DNA of 64,000 bases from DASQHW01 sp038238245 (GTDB lineage: Bacteria; Actinomycetota; Acidimicrobiia; IMCC26256; PALSA-610): the NCBI GenBank assembly GCA_038238245.1, contig JBBRXX010000007.1, positions 81,044 to 145,043 of the forward strand, written 5' to 3'. A model generated the notes under the pieces. It made no database searches. It was not told where the DNA came from and was given only the letters and a program-made list of their open reading frames with translations. The position numbers and the translations under genes are program-made. Shown in pieces: positions 49,884 to 58,917 of this stretch (the first letter of the stretch is position 1; each line of letters begins with the position of its first letter).

Positions 49884-50891
49884 GTGCAGGCCTGGGTGGT
49901 GCATCGAGCGGGTCCGGTCGACACGCATCCGCTCGCGCTCGTGGAACGGCCCGATCCCGAACCGGGGCCGGGACAGGTTCGCCTGCGCATCGATGTCTGC
50001 GGCGTCTGCCGCACCGACCTGCACTTGGCCGAAGGCGATCTTCCGCCCCTCCGCCCCGACGTGGTGCCCGGTCACGAGATCGTCGGCCGCGTGGACGCGC
50101 AAGGACCGGGCGCGACGCGTTTCGACATCGGCGCCCGCGTGGGGATCGCGTGGCTGCGCCACACGTGCGGTGTGTGCGCGTACTGCCGCCGGGGCGACGA
50201 GAACCTCTGCGTCGCTCCCCGGTTCACGGGGTGGGACGACGACGGCGGTTACGCCGGATACGCGGTCGTCGACGAGAAATTCGCGTACCGCTTGCCTGAG
50301 GGCTTCCCCGACGAGCAGGCCGCGCCACTCCTTTGCTCCGGCATCATCGGCTACCGCGCGCTGCGCCGCAGCGGGCTGCGCCCGGGTGGCCGGCTCGGCA
50401 TCTACGGCTTCGGGGCCTCCGCGCACCTCGCGGCGCAGATCGCGCTCGATCGTGACGCGACCGTGCACGTGCTGACGCGGTCCGCCGATGCTCGCCGGCT
50501 CGCGCTCGACCTCGGCTGCGCGAGCGCCGGGGATGCGTTCGACGCCCCGCCGGAGCCGCTCGACGCGGCAGTCCTGTTCGCCCCGGTCGGCGATCTCGTG
50601 CCCGTCGCCATGCGTGCACTCGACCGCGGCGGCACGTTGTCTGTCGCCGGCATCCACCTCAGCGATGTCCCCGGGCTCGTGTATGCCGACGAGCTCTTCG
50701 AGGAGAAGACGCTCACGAGCACGACGGCGAACACCCGCCGCGACGGCGAGGAGCTCCTCGACCTTGCGACGCGCGTGCCGTTGCACGTCTATACCGTTTC
50801 CTACGAGTTCGACGCGGCCCCGCAGGCGCTGGGTGACCTTGCGCACGATCGCATCACCGGGGCGGCGGTGCTGAGGGTGCGGTCCGCTTAG
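49884..50891 (+). CDS. Zinc-dependent alcohol dehydrogenase
   Basis: 335 residues from a GTG. MDR superfamily: catalytic zinc site CGVCRTDLHLAEGDLPP and PGHEIVGRV; structural zinc loop CGVCAYCRRGDENLC with four Cys; Rossmann motif GIYGFGASAHLAAQIA. The protein closely resembles the AdhP-like or alcohol dehydrogenase subfamily that oxidises small alcohols with NAD(P). The cofactor choice cannot be decided by eye. Confidence 0.88.
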   Translation: MQAWVVHRAGPVDTHPLALVERPDPEPGPGQVRLRIDVCGVCRTDLHLAEGDLPPLRPDVVPGHEIVGRVDAQGPGATRFDIGARVGIAWLRHTCGVCAYCRRGDENLCVAPRFTGWDDDGGYAGYAVVDEKFAYRLPEGFPDEQAAPLLCSGIIGYRALRRSGLRPGGRLGIYGFGASAHLAAQIALDRDATVHVLTRSADARRLALDLGCASAGDAFDAPPEPLDAAVLFAPVGDLVPVAMRALDRGGTLSVAGIHLSDVPGLVYADELFEEKTLTSTTANTRRDGEELLDLATRVPLHVYTVSYEFDAAPQALGDLAHDRITGAAVLRVRSA

Positions 50892-51505
50892 CCGCGCCGC
50901 TCTTCCTCGCCCATGTGCCGTGCGATGTCGCGCACCACGTGGTGCTCCCTGGCGTCGCGGTCGGCGACGATGCCCACGGGATGGCCGTCGCGCTCCACGA
51001 TGTCGATGCGGCGCGGATTCGTCGTGCTGAGCGTATCCCGGGCCTTTTCGGACAAGGGCGCCGCGACGGTGGTCCCGCGCTCGGCCGCGAGAGGTTCCTC
51101 GGGCCGCCTCGCCGCGAACGAACCGGCGATGATCCACCCGGCGGTGGCGCCGGCCACGATGCCGACGCATTCGACGAGCACCGCGCCCACGAACAATGAC
51201 AGGTCGCCGACGCCGATGATCGCGACCGGCAACGCGACCAGAAACCCGATGAGGCCGCCGACCGCGATGCCGAGGAGCGAGGCGCGCGTCATCTCGTTGC
51301 TCAGGGAACGGCTGCCGGGACCGGCGGCGGTGCCCACGGTCTCGGAGCGCATCTCGCCCTCGATCGACGAGAGATGGTCGCGGTCGTCGGCCAGGCGCAC
51401 CTGTGCGACGTCGACACCGGAACGTTCGAGCGCGCGGACCGCGCGGCGCGCCTCGTCTTCGGTGTCGTACACGGCAACGAGTCGCATTTCGTCACGAAGA
51501 GTCAT
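50888..51505 (-). CDS. Membrane protein resembling general-stress proteins
   Basis: 205 residues. The N-terminus (VAVYDTEDEARRAVRALERS) has the ferredoxin-like start of general-stress GsiB/YflT or DUF1269-type proteins. A Gly-rich double membrane span follows (ASLLGIAVGGLIGFLVALPV, GAVLVECVGIVAGATAGWII). The C-terminal part (TNPRRIDIVERDGHPVGIV) is again soluble. Function unknown, probably stress-related. Its stop overlaps the dehydrogenase end by 4 bp, convergently. Confidence 0.65.
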   Translation of the reverse strand: MTLRDEMRLVAVYDTEDEARRAVRALERSGVDVAQVRLADDRDHLSSIEGEMRSETVGTAAGPGSRSLSNEMTRASLLGIAVGGLIGFLVALPVAIIGVGDLSLFVGAVLVECVGIVAGATAGWIIAGSFAARRPEEPLAAERGTTVAAPLSEKARDTLSTTNPRRIDIVERDGHPVGIVADRDAREHHVVRDIARHMGEEERRG

Positions 51506-51541
51506 GACGCGCGCCTTCCCCCGCTCGCGAATTTGGAAACG

Positions 51542-52966
51542 TCAGGCGGACGCCGCGGGCCGGCGGTCGCCCCAGGGCTTGGCCTGTTCGAGCTGCGCAG
51601 CGAGGCGCAACAGCACGTCCTCCCGTCCGTACGCCGCGACGAGTTGCACGCCGATCGGGAGGCCGTCCGCGTTCCAGTGCAGCGGCAGCGAGATTGCGGG
51701 CTGTCCGGTCGCGTCGAAGGGTGCGGTGAACGCGGCCAGCCGGCCCATGCGCGCCCCGACATTCGGGTCGGGGTTCGTCGGCGCGAGCTCGCCCAGCGGT
51801 ACCGGCGGCTCGGGGCACGTCGGCACCACGAGCACGTCGTGGTCCGTCCACCACGTCGCAACGCGGCGCGCCCACGCTTGCATGTCCTCGAGTCCCGCGA
51901 AGTAGTCGACGGCGGAGACCTGTGCGCCCATTTGCACGAAGAACTGGTTCATGGGCTCGAGCTCGTGCGTGATGTCGTGGCCCAGGCGCGCGCTCCATCG
52001 GGCGACGTCGCGCGCGATCCCGGCGGTCATCGCCAACAGGAAACCGCCGCTGTAGCCCGCGTCGAGCGCGCTGATCTCGGCGGGCTCTACGTCGTGACCA
52101 AGCTCTGCGAGCAGCTGCGCGGTTGCGGTCACGGCAGAGATCGCGTCGTTGCCGGACTCCTCGCCCTCGGGTGTCACCGTCCGGAAGCCGACGCGGAGAC
52201 GGCCGGGGGCGGCACCGACCTCGTCGACGTACGGCCGCGCTTGCGGCGGTGCGGTGTATGGGTCGCCGGTGGCCATCCCCGCCACCGCGTCGAGCACGGC
52301 CGCGGTGTCACGAACCGAACGGGTCAGGACGAATTCGTGTGTGAGCGGTCCCCAGAACTCTCCGAAGTCCGGTCCGAGCGTCGTGCGCGCCCGCGTCGGC
52401 TTGAGGCCGACGATGCCGCAGTTGCCCGCCGGGAACCGAATCGAGCCGCCCATGTCGTTGCCGTGGGCGACGGGCACCATGCCGGACGCCACCGCGGCGG
52501 CGGAACCGCCGCTCGAGCCGCCGGGACTCCGTGAGATGTCCCACGGATTGTGCGTCGCGCCGTACGCGAGCGGTTCGGTCGTGACGCTCGACGCCAGCTC
52601 GGGAGTATTGGTCTTTCCGACGAACACGAATCCCGCCGCCCGAAATCGCTGTGCAAGCCACGTGTCATTCGGCTCGACCCACTGCGCGTCCTTCAGCGCG
52701 CGCATGCCGGCGTGGAACGGGTCGCCGGCTGTGTGGCACACCGCGTCTTTCACGAGGAACGGCACGCCCGCGAACGGCCCCGGGCCCGCGTCCGACGCTT
52801 CCGTGCGTGCCCGCTCGAACCGTTCGTGGATCACCGCGTTGAGCTGCGGGTTCAGCCGCTCGATGCAGTCGATTGCGGCGTCGACGAGCTCGCGAGCGCT
52901 CAGCTTCCCGAGCGCGACCAGCTCGGCTTGGACGGTGGCATCCAGAAACGCGACGTCGTTGCTCAC
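51542..52966 (-). CDS. Amidase (amidase-signature family)
   Basis: 474 residues. The Ser-cis-Ser-Lys triad is visible: Lys73 in FLVKDAVC, Ser in PGGSSGGSAAAVASG (151-152) and nucleophile Ser175 in GNDMGGSIRFPAGNCG. GLKPTRARTTLGPDFGEFWG is also typical. The family hydrolyses carboxamides; the sequence recalls 6-aminohexanoate-cyclic-dimer hydrolase-type amidases more than GatA, and no gatB/gatC is near. Divergent from the SCO6745-like gene across 76 bp. Confidence 0.88.
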   Translation of the reverse strand: MSNDVAFLDATVQAELVALGKLSARELVDAAIDCIERLNPQLNAVIHERFERARTEASDAGPGPFAGVPFLVKDAVCHTAGDPFHAGMRALKDAQWVEPNDTWLAQRFRAAGFVFVGKTNTPELASSVTTEPLAYGATHNPWDISRSPGGSSGGSAAAVASGMVPVAHGNDMGGSIRFPAGNCGIVGLKPTRARTTLGPDFGEFWGPLTHEFVLTRSVRDTAAVLDAVAGMATGDPYTAPPQARPYVDEVGAAPGRLRVGFRTVTPEGEESGNDAISAVTATAQLLAELGHDVEPAEISALDAGYSGGFLLAMTAGIARDVARWSARLGHDITHELEPMNQFFVQMGAQVSAVDYFAGLEDMQAWARRVATWWTDHDVLVVPTCPEPPVPLGELAPTNPDPNVGARMGRLAAFTAPFDATGQPAISLPLHWNADGLPIGVQLVAAYGREDVLLRLAAQLEQAKPWGDRRPAASA

Positions 52967-53042
52967 ATGGCTCCCTCGCTTGCGCCATCCTGGCTTCGCT
53001 GCCTCCGAACGTGTCGGCCCGTCGGCCCGTAGAGTACGAGCC

Positions 53043-53942
53043 GTGCAATCTGATGTCCTCTGCCGCCGCGCGCGCTCGGTCGCGGCGCGCCTCGAGCCGG
53101 TGATCGGCCAGGTCTTCTTCTCGCCCGAGTGTCACAAGGCCTACGTCGAGCTCGGCTTCGCTCCGAGCCCGGGGAGCTTCGGCAACAACGTCGCCGCGCC
53201 CGACGGGCCCGCGTACTGCACGAGCCGCGGTTCACTCCTCGGCCAGGTCGAGCCGCACGTCGTCGCCGCGGCATTCGGGGTGTTCAAGCCGACGATGATC
53301 GCCGACGGCGTGCGATTCGGGTGGACGCGCACCGATGCACCGACGATCTTCGCGGCGCGGCGCACCGGGGCGGTCGCCCAGCTCGAGCGGGTGTTGGGCG
53401 AAGCAGACGCGCGTGTGTCGCGCGCGGCATCGTTGCTCGAGCGCGCGGCAGACGCGTGCGCGGAGCCCGGCCGCCCGCTGTTCGCGGGCCTTCGGTCACA
53501 ATGGGACGACCCGCAGGATCCGTGGACGCGCCTGTTCCACCTCGGCGACATGCTGCGCGAGTGTCGCGGTGACGCCCATGTCTGCGCGTGGACGTCGGCC
53601 GGGCTCGACGCGATCGAGATCGGCCTCCTGACCGAGGCGTACATCGGCCTGCCGTTGCGCACGTACATCCGAACCCGGGGCTGGAACGACGCCGAGCTCG
53701 ATGCGGCGGTGGGGCGGCTGGAGGAGCGCGACCTCCTCGCGAACGACACGCTCACCGAAGCGGGCCGTCGCGAGCGAGAAGCGATCGAGGTTGCGACCGA
53801 CAAGCAGATGCGGCCGGCCATCGACGCGCTCGGCGACGACATCGAGGAGCTGTGCAGCATCCTCGGGCCGTGGGGGAGCGCGATGCGGGATGCCGGCGGC
53901 TACGTGGGAGGTCCCGTCGACCTATGGCCGAACCGCGGGTAG
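53043..53942 (+). CDS. SCO6745 family protein
   Basis: 299 residues from a GTG. The pattern ARSVAARLEPVIGQVFFSPE, YCTSRGSLLGQVEPHVVAAA, FGVFKPTMIADGVRFGW and LTEAGRREREAIEVATD is that of the actinobacterial SCO6745 family, a helical protein with a winged-helix-like C-terminal part. Its function is unknown. It overlaps the GNAT gene that follows by 19 bp. Confidence 0.82.
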   Translation: MQSDVLCRRARSVAARLEPVIGQVFFSPECHKAYVELGFAPSPGSFGNNVAAPDGPAYCTSRGSLLGQVEPHVVAAAFGVFKPTMIADGVRFGWTRTDAPTIFAARRTGAVAQLERVLGEADARVSRAASLLERAADACAEPGRPLFAGLRSQWDDPQDPWTRLFHLGDMLRECRGDAHVCAWTSAGLDAIEIGLLTEAYIGLPLRTYIRTRGWNDAELDAAVGRLEERDLLANDTLTEAGRREREAIEVATDKQMRPAIDALGDDIEELCSILGPWGSAMRDAGGYVGGPVDLWPNRG

Positions 53943-54220
53943 TCGACGCTCCCGAACGGGAGCGATACGAGCTGATCGTCGACGGCGACGTTGCCGGGTT
54001 CGTCACCTATCACCGCGAGCAGGGCGCGATCACGTTCGTGCACACCCAGATCGAAGACGACTACGAAGGTCGAGGTCTCGGCAGCACCCTGGCGGCAGGT
54101 GTCCTCGACGATGCCCGGGCCATGGGACTCCGCGTGAAGCCCGTGTGCCCGTTCCTCCAGAGCTACGTCGAGGAACACCCGGAGTACGCCGATCTGATTG
54201 CGCCCGATTTCGATCGGTGA
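53924..54220 (+). CDS. Small GNAT-family N-acetyltransferase (YidJ/Gcn5-like)
   Basis: 98 residues from the ATG at 53924. The compact GNAT pattern of the NATD1 type is clear: YELIVDGDVAGFVTYHREQG, TQIEDDYEGRGLGSTLAAG (acetyl-CoA loop), and VKPVCPFLQSYVEEHPEYAD at the C-terminus. Substrates of this mini-GNAT family are mostly unknown. Translation is probably coupled to the preceding gene. Confidence 0.9.
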   Translation: MAEPRVVDAPERERYELIVDGDVAGFVTYHREQGAITFVHTQIEDDYEGRGLGSTLAAGVLDDARAMGLRVKPVCPFLQSYVEEHPEYADLIAPDFDR

Positions 54221-54242
54221 GGCCGTCGTAGGCTGCCACGCC

Positions 54243-55781
54243 ATGCTCGGGGAGGACGTGACGTCCGACATCGGCCGTGTCGCGGGTGGTGCTCCTCTCA
54301 CGCTCGTCGTCCCGCTCTACAACGAAGCCGACCGGCTCGCGCGCTGCGCTGCCGAGCTGATGCAGTTCATCTCCGCCCAGGCTCCCGGCAGCACGCTGCT
54401 GTTCGTCGACGACGGGAGTGAGGACGGGACTGCCCAGCTCGCACGTGCATTCGTCGCATCGCAGCCGGTCGGGCTCGCGAAATTGTTGCGTCGACCTCAC
54501 CGGGGCAAAGGCGCAACGGTGCAAGCGGGTCTGGAAACCGCGACCACACCGCTCGCGGCGTTCTGCGATCTCGACCTCTCCACGCCGGCCCGTGATCTCG
54601 CGCGCATCGTCGACGCGGCTCGCCGTGCCCCGATCGTCGCGATCGGCTCGCGCGACGTCGCGGCCTCGACGATCACGCGCCATCAAGGCGCCATTCGGGA
54701 GTTTCTCGGCCGTGCGTACAACCGCGCGGTACAGGTTGCGGTCGCGCCCGGCATCCTCGACACGCAATGCGGCGCGAAAGCTGCTCGGACGGAGTTGTGG
54801 CACCAAGTGCTGCCCTGGTGCAACGAGCAAGGCTTCGCATGGGACGTCGAGGTCATCGGGATCGCGCAGCAGCTCGACATCCCGGTCCAGGAGATCGCCA
54901 TCGAATGGCACCACGATGACGGGTCGCGGGTGCACGTCCTGCGCGACGGCATCGGGATGCTTCGGGCGCTGCCGCGCATCCGGGCGCGCGTTCGGACGGC
55001 ACGTGTCGCGCGCTCGAGGATCGATCTGGACGACACACGGGCCGAAGCGTCGAGCGGGGTTTTCGACGACGACAACGCCGCGGTGCTCGCCGCGGCGGAC
55101 GGCGCGCACTGGTGGTTCCGCAGCAAGGCCGCGTTCGTGGCGGCAGCGCTGCGCCGCTGGCGGCCGCCGCCGGGATGGCTCCTCGATCTCGGCGCGGGAT
55201 CGGGCGGGGTCACCGTGCTGCTCGGCTGGCCGCCCGAGCGCACCCTGCTCGTCGACGGCAGCGACCGCCTCGTGTCCGAAGCGAAACGGCGCTATTCGTT
55301 CGGCGTCCTCCAGGCCGACGTGGCGCGGGTCCCGTTGCCGGACGCGACTGCGTCCGTCGTCTGCCTCCTCGACGTCATCGAGCACTTGGAAGCGCCGCGT
55401 GTCGCGCTCGCGGAGTCGCGGCGCGCGATGAGGCCGGACGGTCTTCTGATCGTGAACGTCCCCGCGCATCCCCGGCTCTGGAGCACGAGCGACGAGGTGC
55501 TCGGTCACCAGCGTCGGTACACCGCGGCCGGGTTGCGGGCGGAGATCGAGGCTTCTGGCTTCGACGTGTTGTTCCTGTCGCACATCTTCAGCTGGCTCGT
55601 GCTGCCGCTTTGGGCGACCAGAGCTCGTCGCGCTGCGAACCCGAGGCTCGGCCTCGGCATGACATCTCCTGTGATCGATCGAGCTGCCCTCTTTCTCACA
55701 CGCATCGAGCAGGCGCTCGTCCGGCGCGTGTCGCTTCCGGTCGGGACCTCAATCCTGTGCGTCGCGACGCCGAGGCGTTGA
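54243..55781 (+). CDS. Fusion of GT2 glycosyltransferase and SAM-dependent methyltransferase
   Basis: 512 residues from the ATG at 54243. Residues about 20-250 are a dolichyl-phosphate-mannose-synthase-like GT2 domain: LVVPLYNEADRL, LLFVDDGSEDGTAQLA, RGKGATVQAGLETATT, FCDLDLSTPA and ILDTQCGAKAARTELW. Residues about 310-470 are a class I methyltransferase: LLDLGAGSGGVTVLLGW, SVVCLLDVIEHLEAP, and VPAHPRLWSTSDEVLGHQRR. Both halves have intact motifs. The enzyme may add a sugar to a polyprenyl phosphate and methylate a glycan. It ends 33 bp inside the convergent membrane glycosyltransferase gene. Confidence 0.85.
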   Translation: MLGEDVTSDIGRVAGGAPLTLVVPLYNEADRLARCAAELMQFISAQAPGSTLLFVDDGSEDGTAQLARAFVASQPVGLAKLLRRPHRGKGATVQAGLETATTPLAAFCDLDLSTPARDLARIVDAARRAPIVAIGSRDVAASTITRHQGAIREFLGRAYNRAVQVAVAPGILDTQCGAKAARTELWHQVLPWCNEQGFAWDVEVIGIAQQLDIPVQEIAIEWHHDDGSRVHVLRDGIGMLRALPRIRARVRTARVARSRIDLDDTRAEASSGVFDDDNAAVLAAADGAHWWFRSKAAFVAAALRRWRPPPGWLLDLGAGSGGVTVLLGWPPERTLLVDGSDRLVSEAKRRYSFGVLQADVARVPLPDATASVVCLLDVIEHLEAPRVALAESRRAMRPDGLLIVNVPAHPRLWSTSDEVLGHQRRYTAAGLRAEIEASGFDVLFLSHIFSWLVLPLWATRARRAANPRLGLGMTSPVIDRAALFLTRIEQALVRRVSLPVGTSILCVATPRR

Positions 55782-58700
55782 ACCGGCCCACAGGCGCGAG
55801 AGCGACACCGCGGCGCCGATCGCGAAGAAGGGAAACACGGGGATCTTGTAGCGGGGATCGCCGAACAGCAGGAACGGCACCAACGCTGCCTGCGCGCCCG
55901 CCAGCAAGAGACAGAGCCGTTGCGCGCGGCCCGGTGGCTTGCGCCGCAGGAACGCAGGCAACGCGAGCAACGCGAGTGCGAGCACCACGAAGTAGTAGGC
56001 GTCGGACACGCTCTCGAACACGCCGACCAGGCGCGAGCCGTGAAGTGGATGACCGCGATCCAGCGCGATCCCTTCGAATGTGTCGTGGTCGTCGCGATAG
56101 CCGAAGTAGCCGCGCCAGAACCACAGGCGAGCTTCCTCGAGGGGGTGGTGCAGGACGAATCTCACCGCGGTCTTGGTGTTCTCCCGATTCCGGACCACCT
56201 CTCGCCGGGGGAGCGGAATCCCTTCGTACGGATCCAGGCAGTATTTCGCCGCGATCTCGTACTGCCCGGACGCGTCGGGATGGCGCGAGTCGCACAGCGC
56301 ATCACCGATGCCCGTCGAGAACACGGTGGAGTGCATCACGATGGTGTTGCGTACGAGCCACGGCGCGACCACAACAATCAGGACCGTCGCCGCGATCGCC
56401 GCCTGCACGAGCGCTCGGCGCCAGGTTCCCCCCGCCACGACCCAGCAGACGACGAGGACGGGGAGAAGCATCAACACGGTGGGTCGGACGAGCGCGGCCA
56501 CACCGAGCACCGCACCGAACGCGACCACGCGACGCCATGAGACAATGCCGCGAGGCCACGGCCGCACGATGACGGCGAGCGCGGCGACGGACAGGAAGAT
56601 GAACACGGTCTCGTACTGCGCCTGGGCGGTATAGGACACGAGGTTCGGCCAGACGGCCATGACGGCGGCCGTGAGCACGGCGACGCGGCTCCCGAAGACG
56701 CGGCGCGCGAGCTCGCTCGCGAGGATCACGCTGCCGACACCGAGCAGGGCTTGGAAGATCCCGACCGCCATCGGGAGATTGTCGGGAATCGGTGTGTGAA
56801 GGACGATCCAGAACAGCGCGGCGAGCGTGCCGGGATACCCGATCGGATAGAACGCCGTTTGCGGGAGATCATGCACAGGGACGTATTGGAGTGCCCCGAT
56901 GATGCTCCGGTAGCCCTGACCGCGGGCGATCGTCTCTCCGTGAAACATGTATGCGACGGGGTCGCCCGCGACCGGCGGCCGCGCGGCGACGATCACCCAA
57001 GCCAGCCGCACGGCGAGTGCGATGAGCACGATCGCGATGAGGTACCGCCGTTGCCGACGCGAGTAGGCCGCGTTCCACCAGACCCGCGCTCGGCGCCGGA
57101 CAGGACTCGTCACGATGGCAAGGGACTCGGGTCCTCGACGCGTCGGTTTGTCGGCGCGACGGGTCACCGGTGTTGCAGCGTAAGACCGGAAACGGCGGCT
57201 GCGGGCGAGGAGCACGAGGAGCGCGGCACTGAGGAACGAGATCGCGAACCCGACGAGGTTGACGGCGGTAGGCCCGTGCGAGACACGAAGCGTGTGCTCG
57301 CCGGGCGCCACACGGGCGGCGAGCAGTCCTTGCACGTTGATTGTCCGGGCCGCGCCGTCCACGCGATAGAAGTCGTAGTACAGGACAGGGAACACGACCG
57401 TGCTCGGCGCGTCGACCCTCACGGTCGCGTACACGTCACCGTGCTTGCGCTCCCAGTGCAGCACGTGTCCGGCGCCGCGCACCTCCGGAGCGGAGATGAG
57501 ATGGGGGCCGACGTCGTAAGGGTCTATGCCGTTCGGCAGATACTCGCCCTGCACGGTGAACCCTCGGTCGCCGTTCGCCGCGATGCTTGCAACGATGCCG
57601 CTTTCATCGGTCTGCAAGTACGCAGCTTCCCTCTGGAACCGGGGCACTGTAACAGCGACCAACGTGCACGTGGCCACGACCGAGTAGCGCACCCAACGGG
57701 GAAAGAACCGCGTCGCGGCCAGCACGCCGACCACGAGCGCGGCGAGCAGGGCGATCGGTCCCATGAGACGCCACGGATACTGGATGTATCCGAACACCTT
57801 CGGCAGACGCCGTAGGAAGAATCCGGGATGTAAGACGAACGCGAGGTACAGGACGTAGGCGACGAGCGCGACGGTGACGAGCCAGGTCACGAGCGGGTGG
57901 CCCGGGGGAGCGCGCCCTCGCCGTACACCTGCGACGACCACCGCCGCGTACCACGCCACCAGGAGCGCCACCATCAGGTAGCTCCCCGTGCCGACCTCGA
58001 ACGTGAGACCGCAGTAGTAGTGCGGGCACACGCCGTTCGGATACCTCCACGTCTCGTCCGGGCCTCTCCACCCGTTGTTCCATCGGCCCGTGAGGTTGCG
58101 GGGCGAGACGCGTTGGCTGTCGACGAACGCGCGGTCGGCCGCGAGGAGGTGCGGGTCGTGCGCGCGCACCGCGGGAAGGAGGTGCTGCTGCGGCAGGACG
58201 TACCACGCCGAGAGTCCCGCGCCGAGCGCGAGTCCCACTGCGAGAAGCGTGGCGGTGCGCCAGCCACGCCAGCGCAACGCGAGCAGAGCCACCAGGCCGA
58301 ACACGGGGAGGAAGTACAGCGAGAGCACCGTGTGCGTGAGCAGCAATCCCGCCCATGCCGCCGGCAGGTACCAGACGAGGCGACGCCGGGTGAAGGTTGC
58401 CCACGCGCCTGCGACCACGAGCGGCATCCATACGAACGACCAAGACTCCGCGAAGGCGCCGCGCACGAACACGTCCACGAAGCGGTAGGGAAACGAGATG
58501 TAGAGCAGCGCGCTCGCGAGAGCGACTCGTCGATCAGCGTTGATGACGAGGAGACACCAGTACATCGCCCAGCCGGACAGGATCGCCGAGAGCAGCAGCG
58601 CGACGTTGACGCCCCACACGATGTCGCCGAAGAGGAACGCGAGCGCAACGGCCACCATGTACGCGAAAGGCGGGTAGAGGCTCGGGAACGCGGATCCTGC

Positions 58701-58913
58701 GCCTCGTACGGCGTCGGGGAAGACCTGCGGCAGCCAATTTCCGTTGCGGAGCTCCTGCTGGTACTCGTGCACGCGGCGATAGGTCTCGGCACCCTCGTGC
58801 GTCATGAGCGGCCGGGAAGACAACACTCCCGCATACAGGAAGCACGCGACGACGGTGACGATGCACAGCATCGCGGCATGCGAGCGCGCCGCGACCGCCA
58901 TCTTCGACAGCAT
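55749..58913 (-). CDS. Large membrane protein: PTPS-related membrane module fused to a GT-C (GT39-like) module
   Basis: 1054 residues from the ATG at 58913. The N-terminal module (about 1-575) looks like the 6-pyruvoyl-tetrahydropterin-synthase-related membrane family: HEGAETYRRVHEYQQELRNG, FPSLYPPFAYMVAVALAFLF, and an external beta-domain after eight or more helices. After a basic linker the C-terminal module (about 625-1054) is a GT-C transferase: GDPVAYMFHGETIARGQGYR, FYPIGYPGTLAALFWIV, ARRVFGSRVAVLTAAVMAVW. GT-C enzymes use polyprenyl-phosphate sugars as donors at the outer face. It follows the acyltransferase gene by 4 bp. Confidence 0.75.
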   Translation of the reverse strand: MLSKMAVAARSHAAMLCIVTVVACFLYAGVLSSRPLMTHEGAETYRRVHEYQQELRNGNWLPQVFPDAVRGAGSAFPSLYPPFAYMVAVALAFLFGDIVWGVNVALLLSAILSGWAMYWCLLVINADRRVALASALLYISFPYRFVDVFVRGAFAESWSFVWMPLVVAGAWATFTRRRLVWYLPAAWAGLLLTHTVLSLYFLPVFGLVALLALRWRGWRTATLLAVGLALGAGLSAWYVLPQQHLLPAVRAHDPHLLAADRAFVDSQRVSPRNLTGRWNNGWRGPDETWRYPNGVCPHYYCGLTFEVGTGSYLMVALLVAWYAAVVVAGVRRGRAPPGHPLVTWLVTVALVAYVLYLAFVLHPGFFLRRLPKVFGYIQYPWRLMGPIALLAALVVGVLAATRFFPRWVRYSVVATCTLVAVTVPRFQREAAYLQTDESGIVASIAANGDRGFTVQGEYLPNGIDPYDVGPHLISAPEVRGAGHVLHWERKHGDVYATVRVDAPSTVVFPVLYYDFYRVDGAARTINVQGLLAARVAPGEHTLRVSHGPTAVNLVGFAISFLSAALLVLLARSRRFRSYAATPVTRRADKPTRRGPESLAIVTSPVRRRARVWWNAAYSRRQRRYLIAIVLIALAVRLAWVIVAARPPVAGDPVAYMFHGETIARGQGYRSIIGALQYVPVHDLPQTAFYPIGYPGTLAALFWIVLHTPIPDNLPMAVGIFQALLGVGSVILASELARRVFGSRVAVLTAAVMAVWPNLVSYTAQAQYETVFIFLSVAALAVIVRPWPRGIVSWRRVVAFGAVLGVAALVRPTVLMLLPVLVVCWVVAGGTWRRALVQAAIAATVLIVVVAPWLVRNTIVMHSTVFSTGIGDALCDSRHPDASGQYEIAAKYCLDPYEGIPLPRREVVRNRENTKTAVRFVLHHPLEEARLWFWRGYFGYRDDHDTFEGIALDRGHPLHGSRLVGVFESVSDAYYFVVLALALLALPAFLRRKPPGRAQRLCLLLAGAQAALVPFLLFGDPRYKIPVFPFFAIGAAVSLSRLWAGSTPRRRDAQD

Positions 58914-58917
58914 CGTG

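Noticed and set aside
56936..56952. GTGAAACATG, half of a parS-like sequence.
   Set aside because: Only one arm matches, it lies inside a coding region and has no palindrome.
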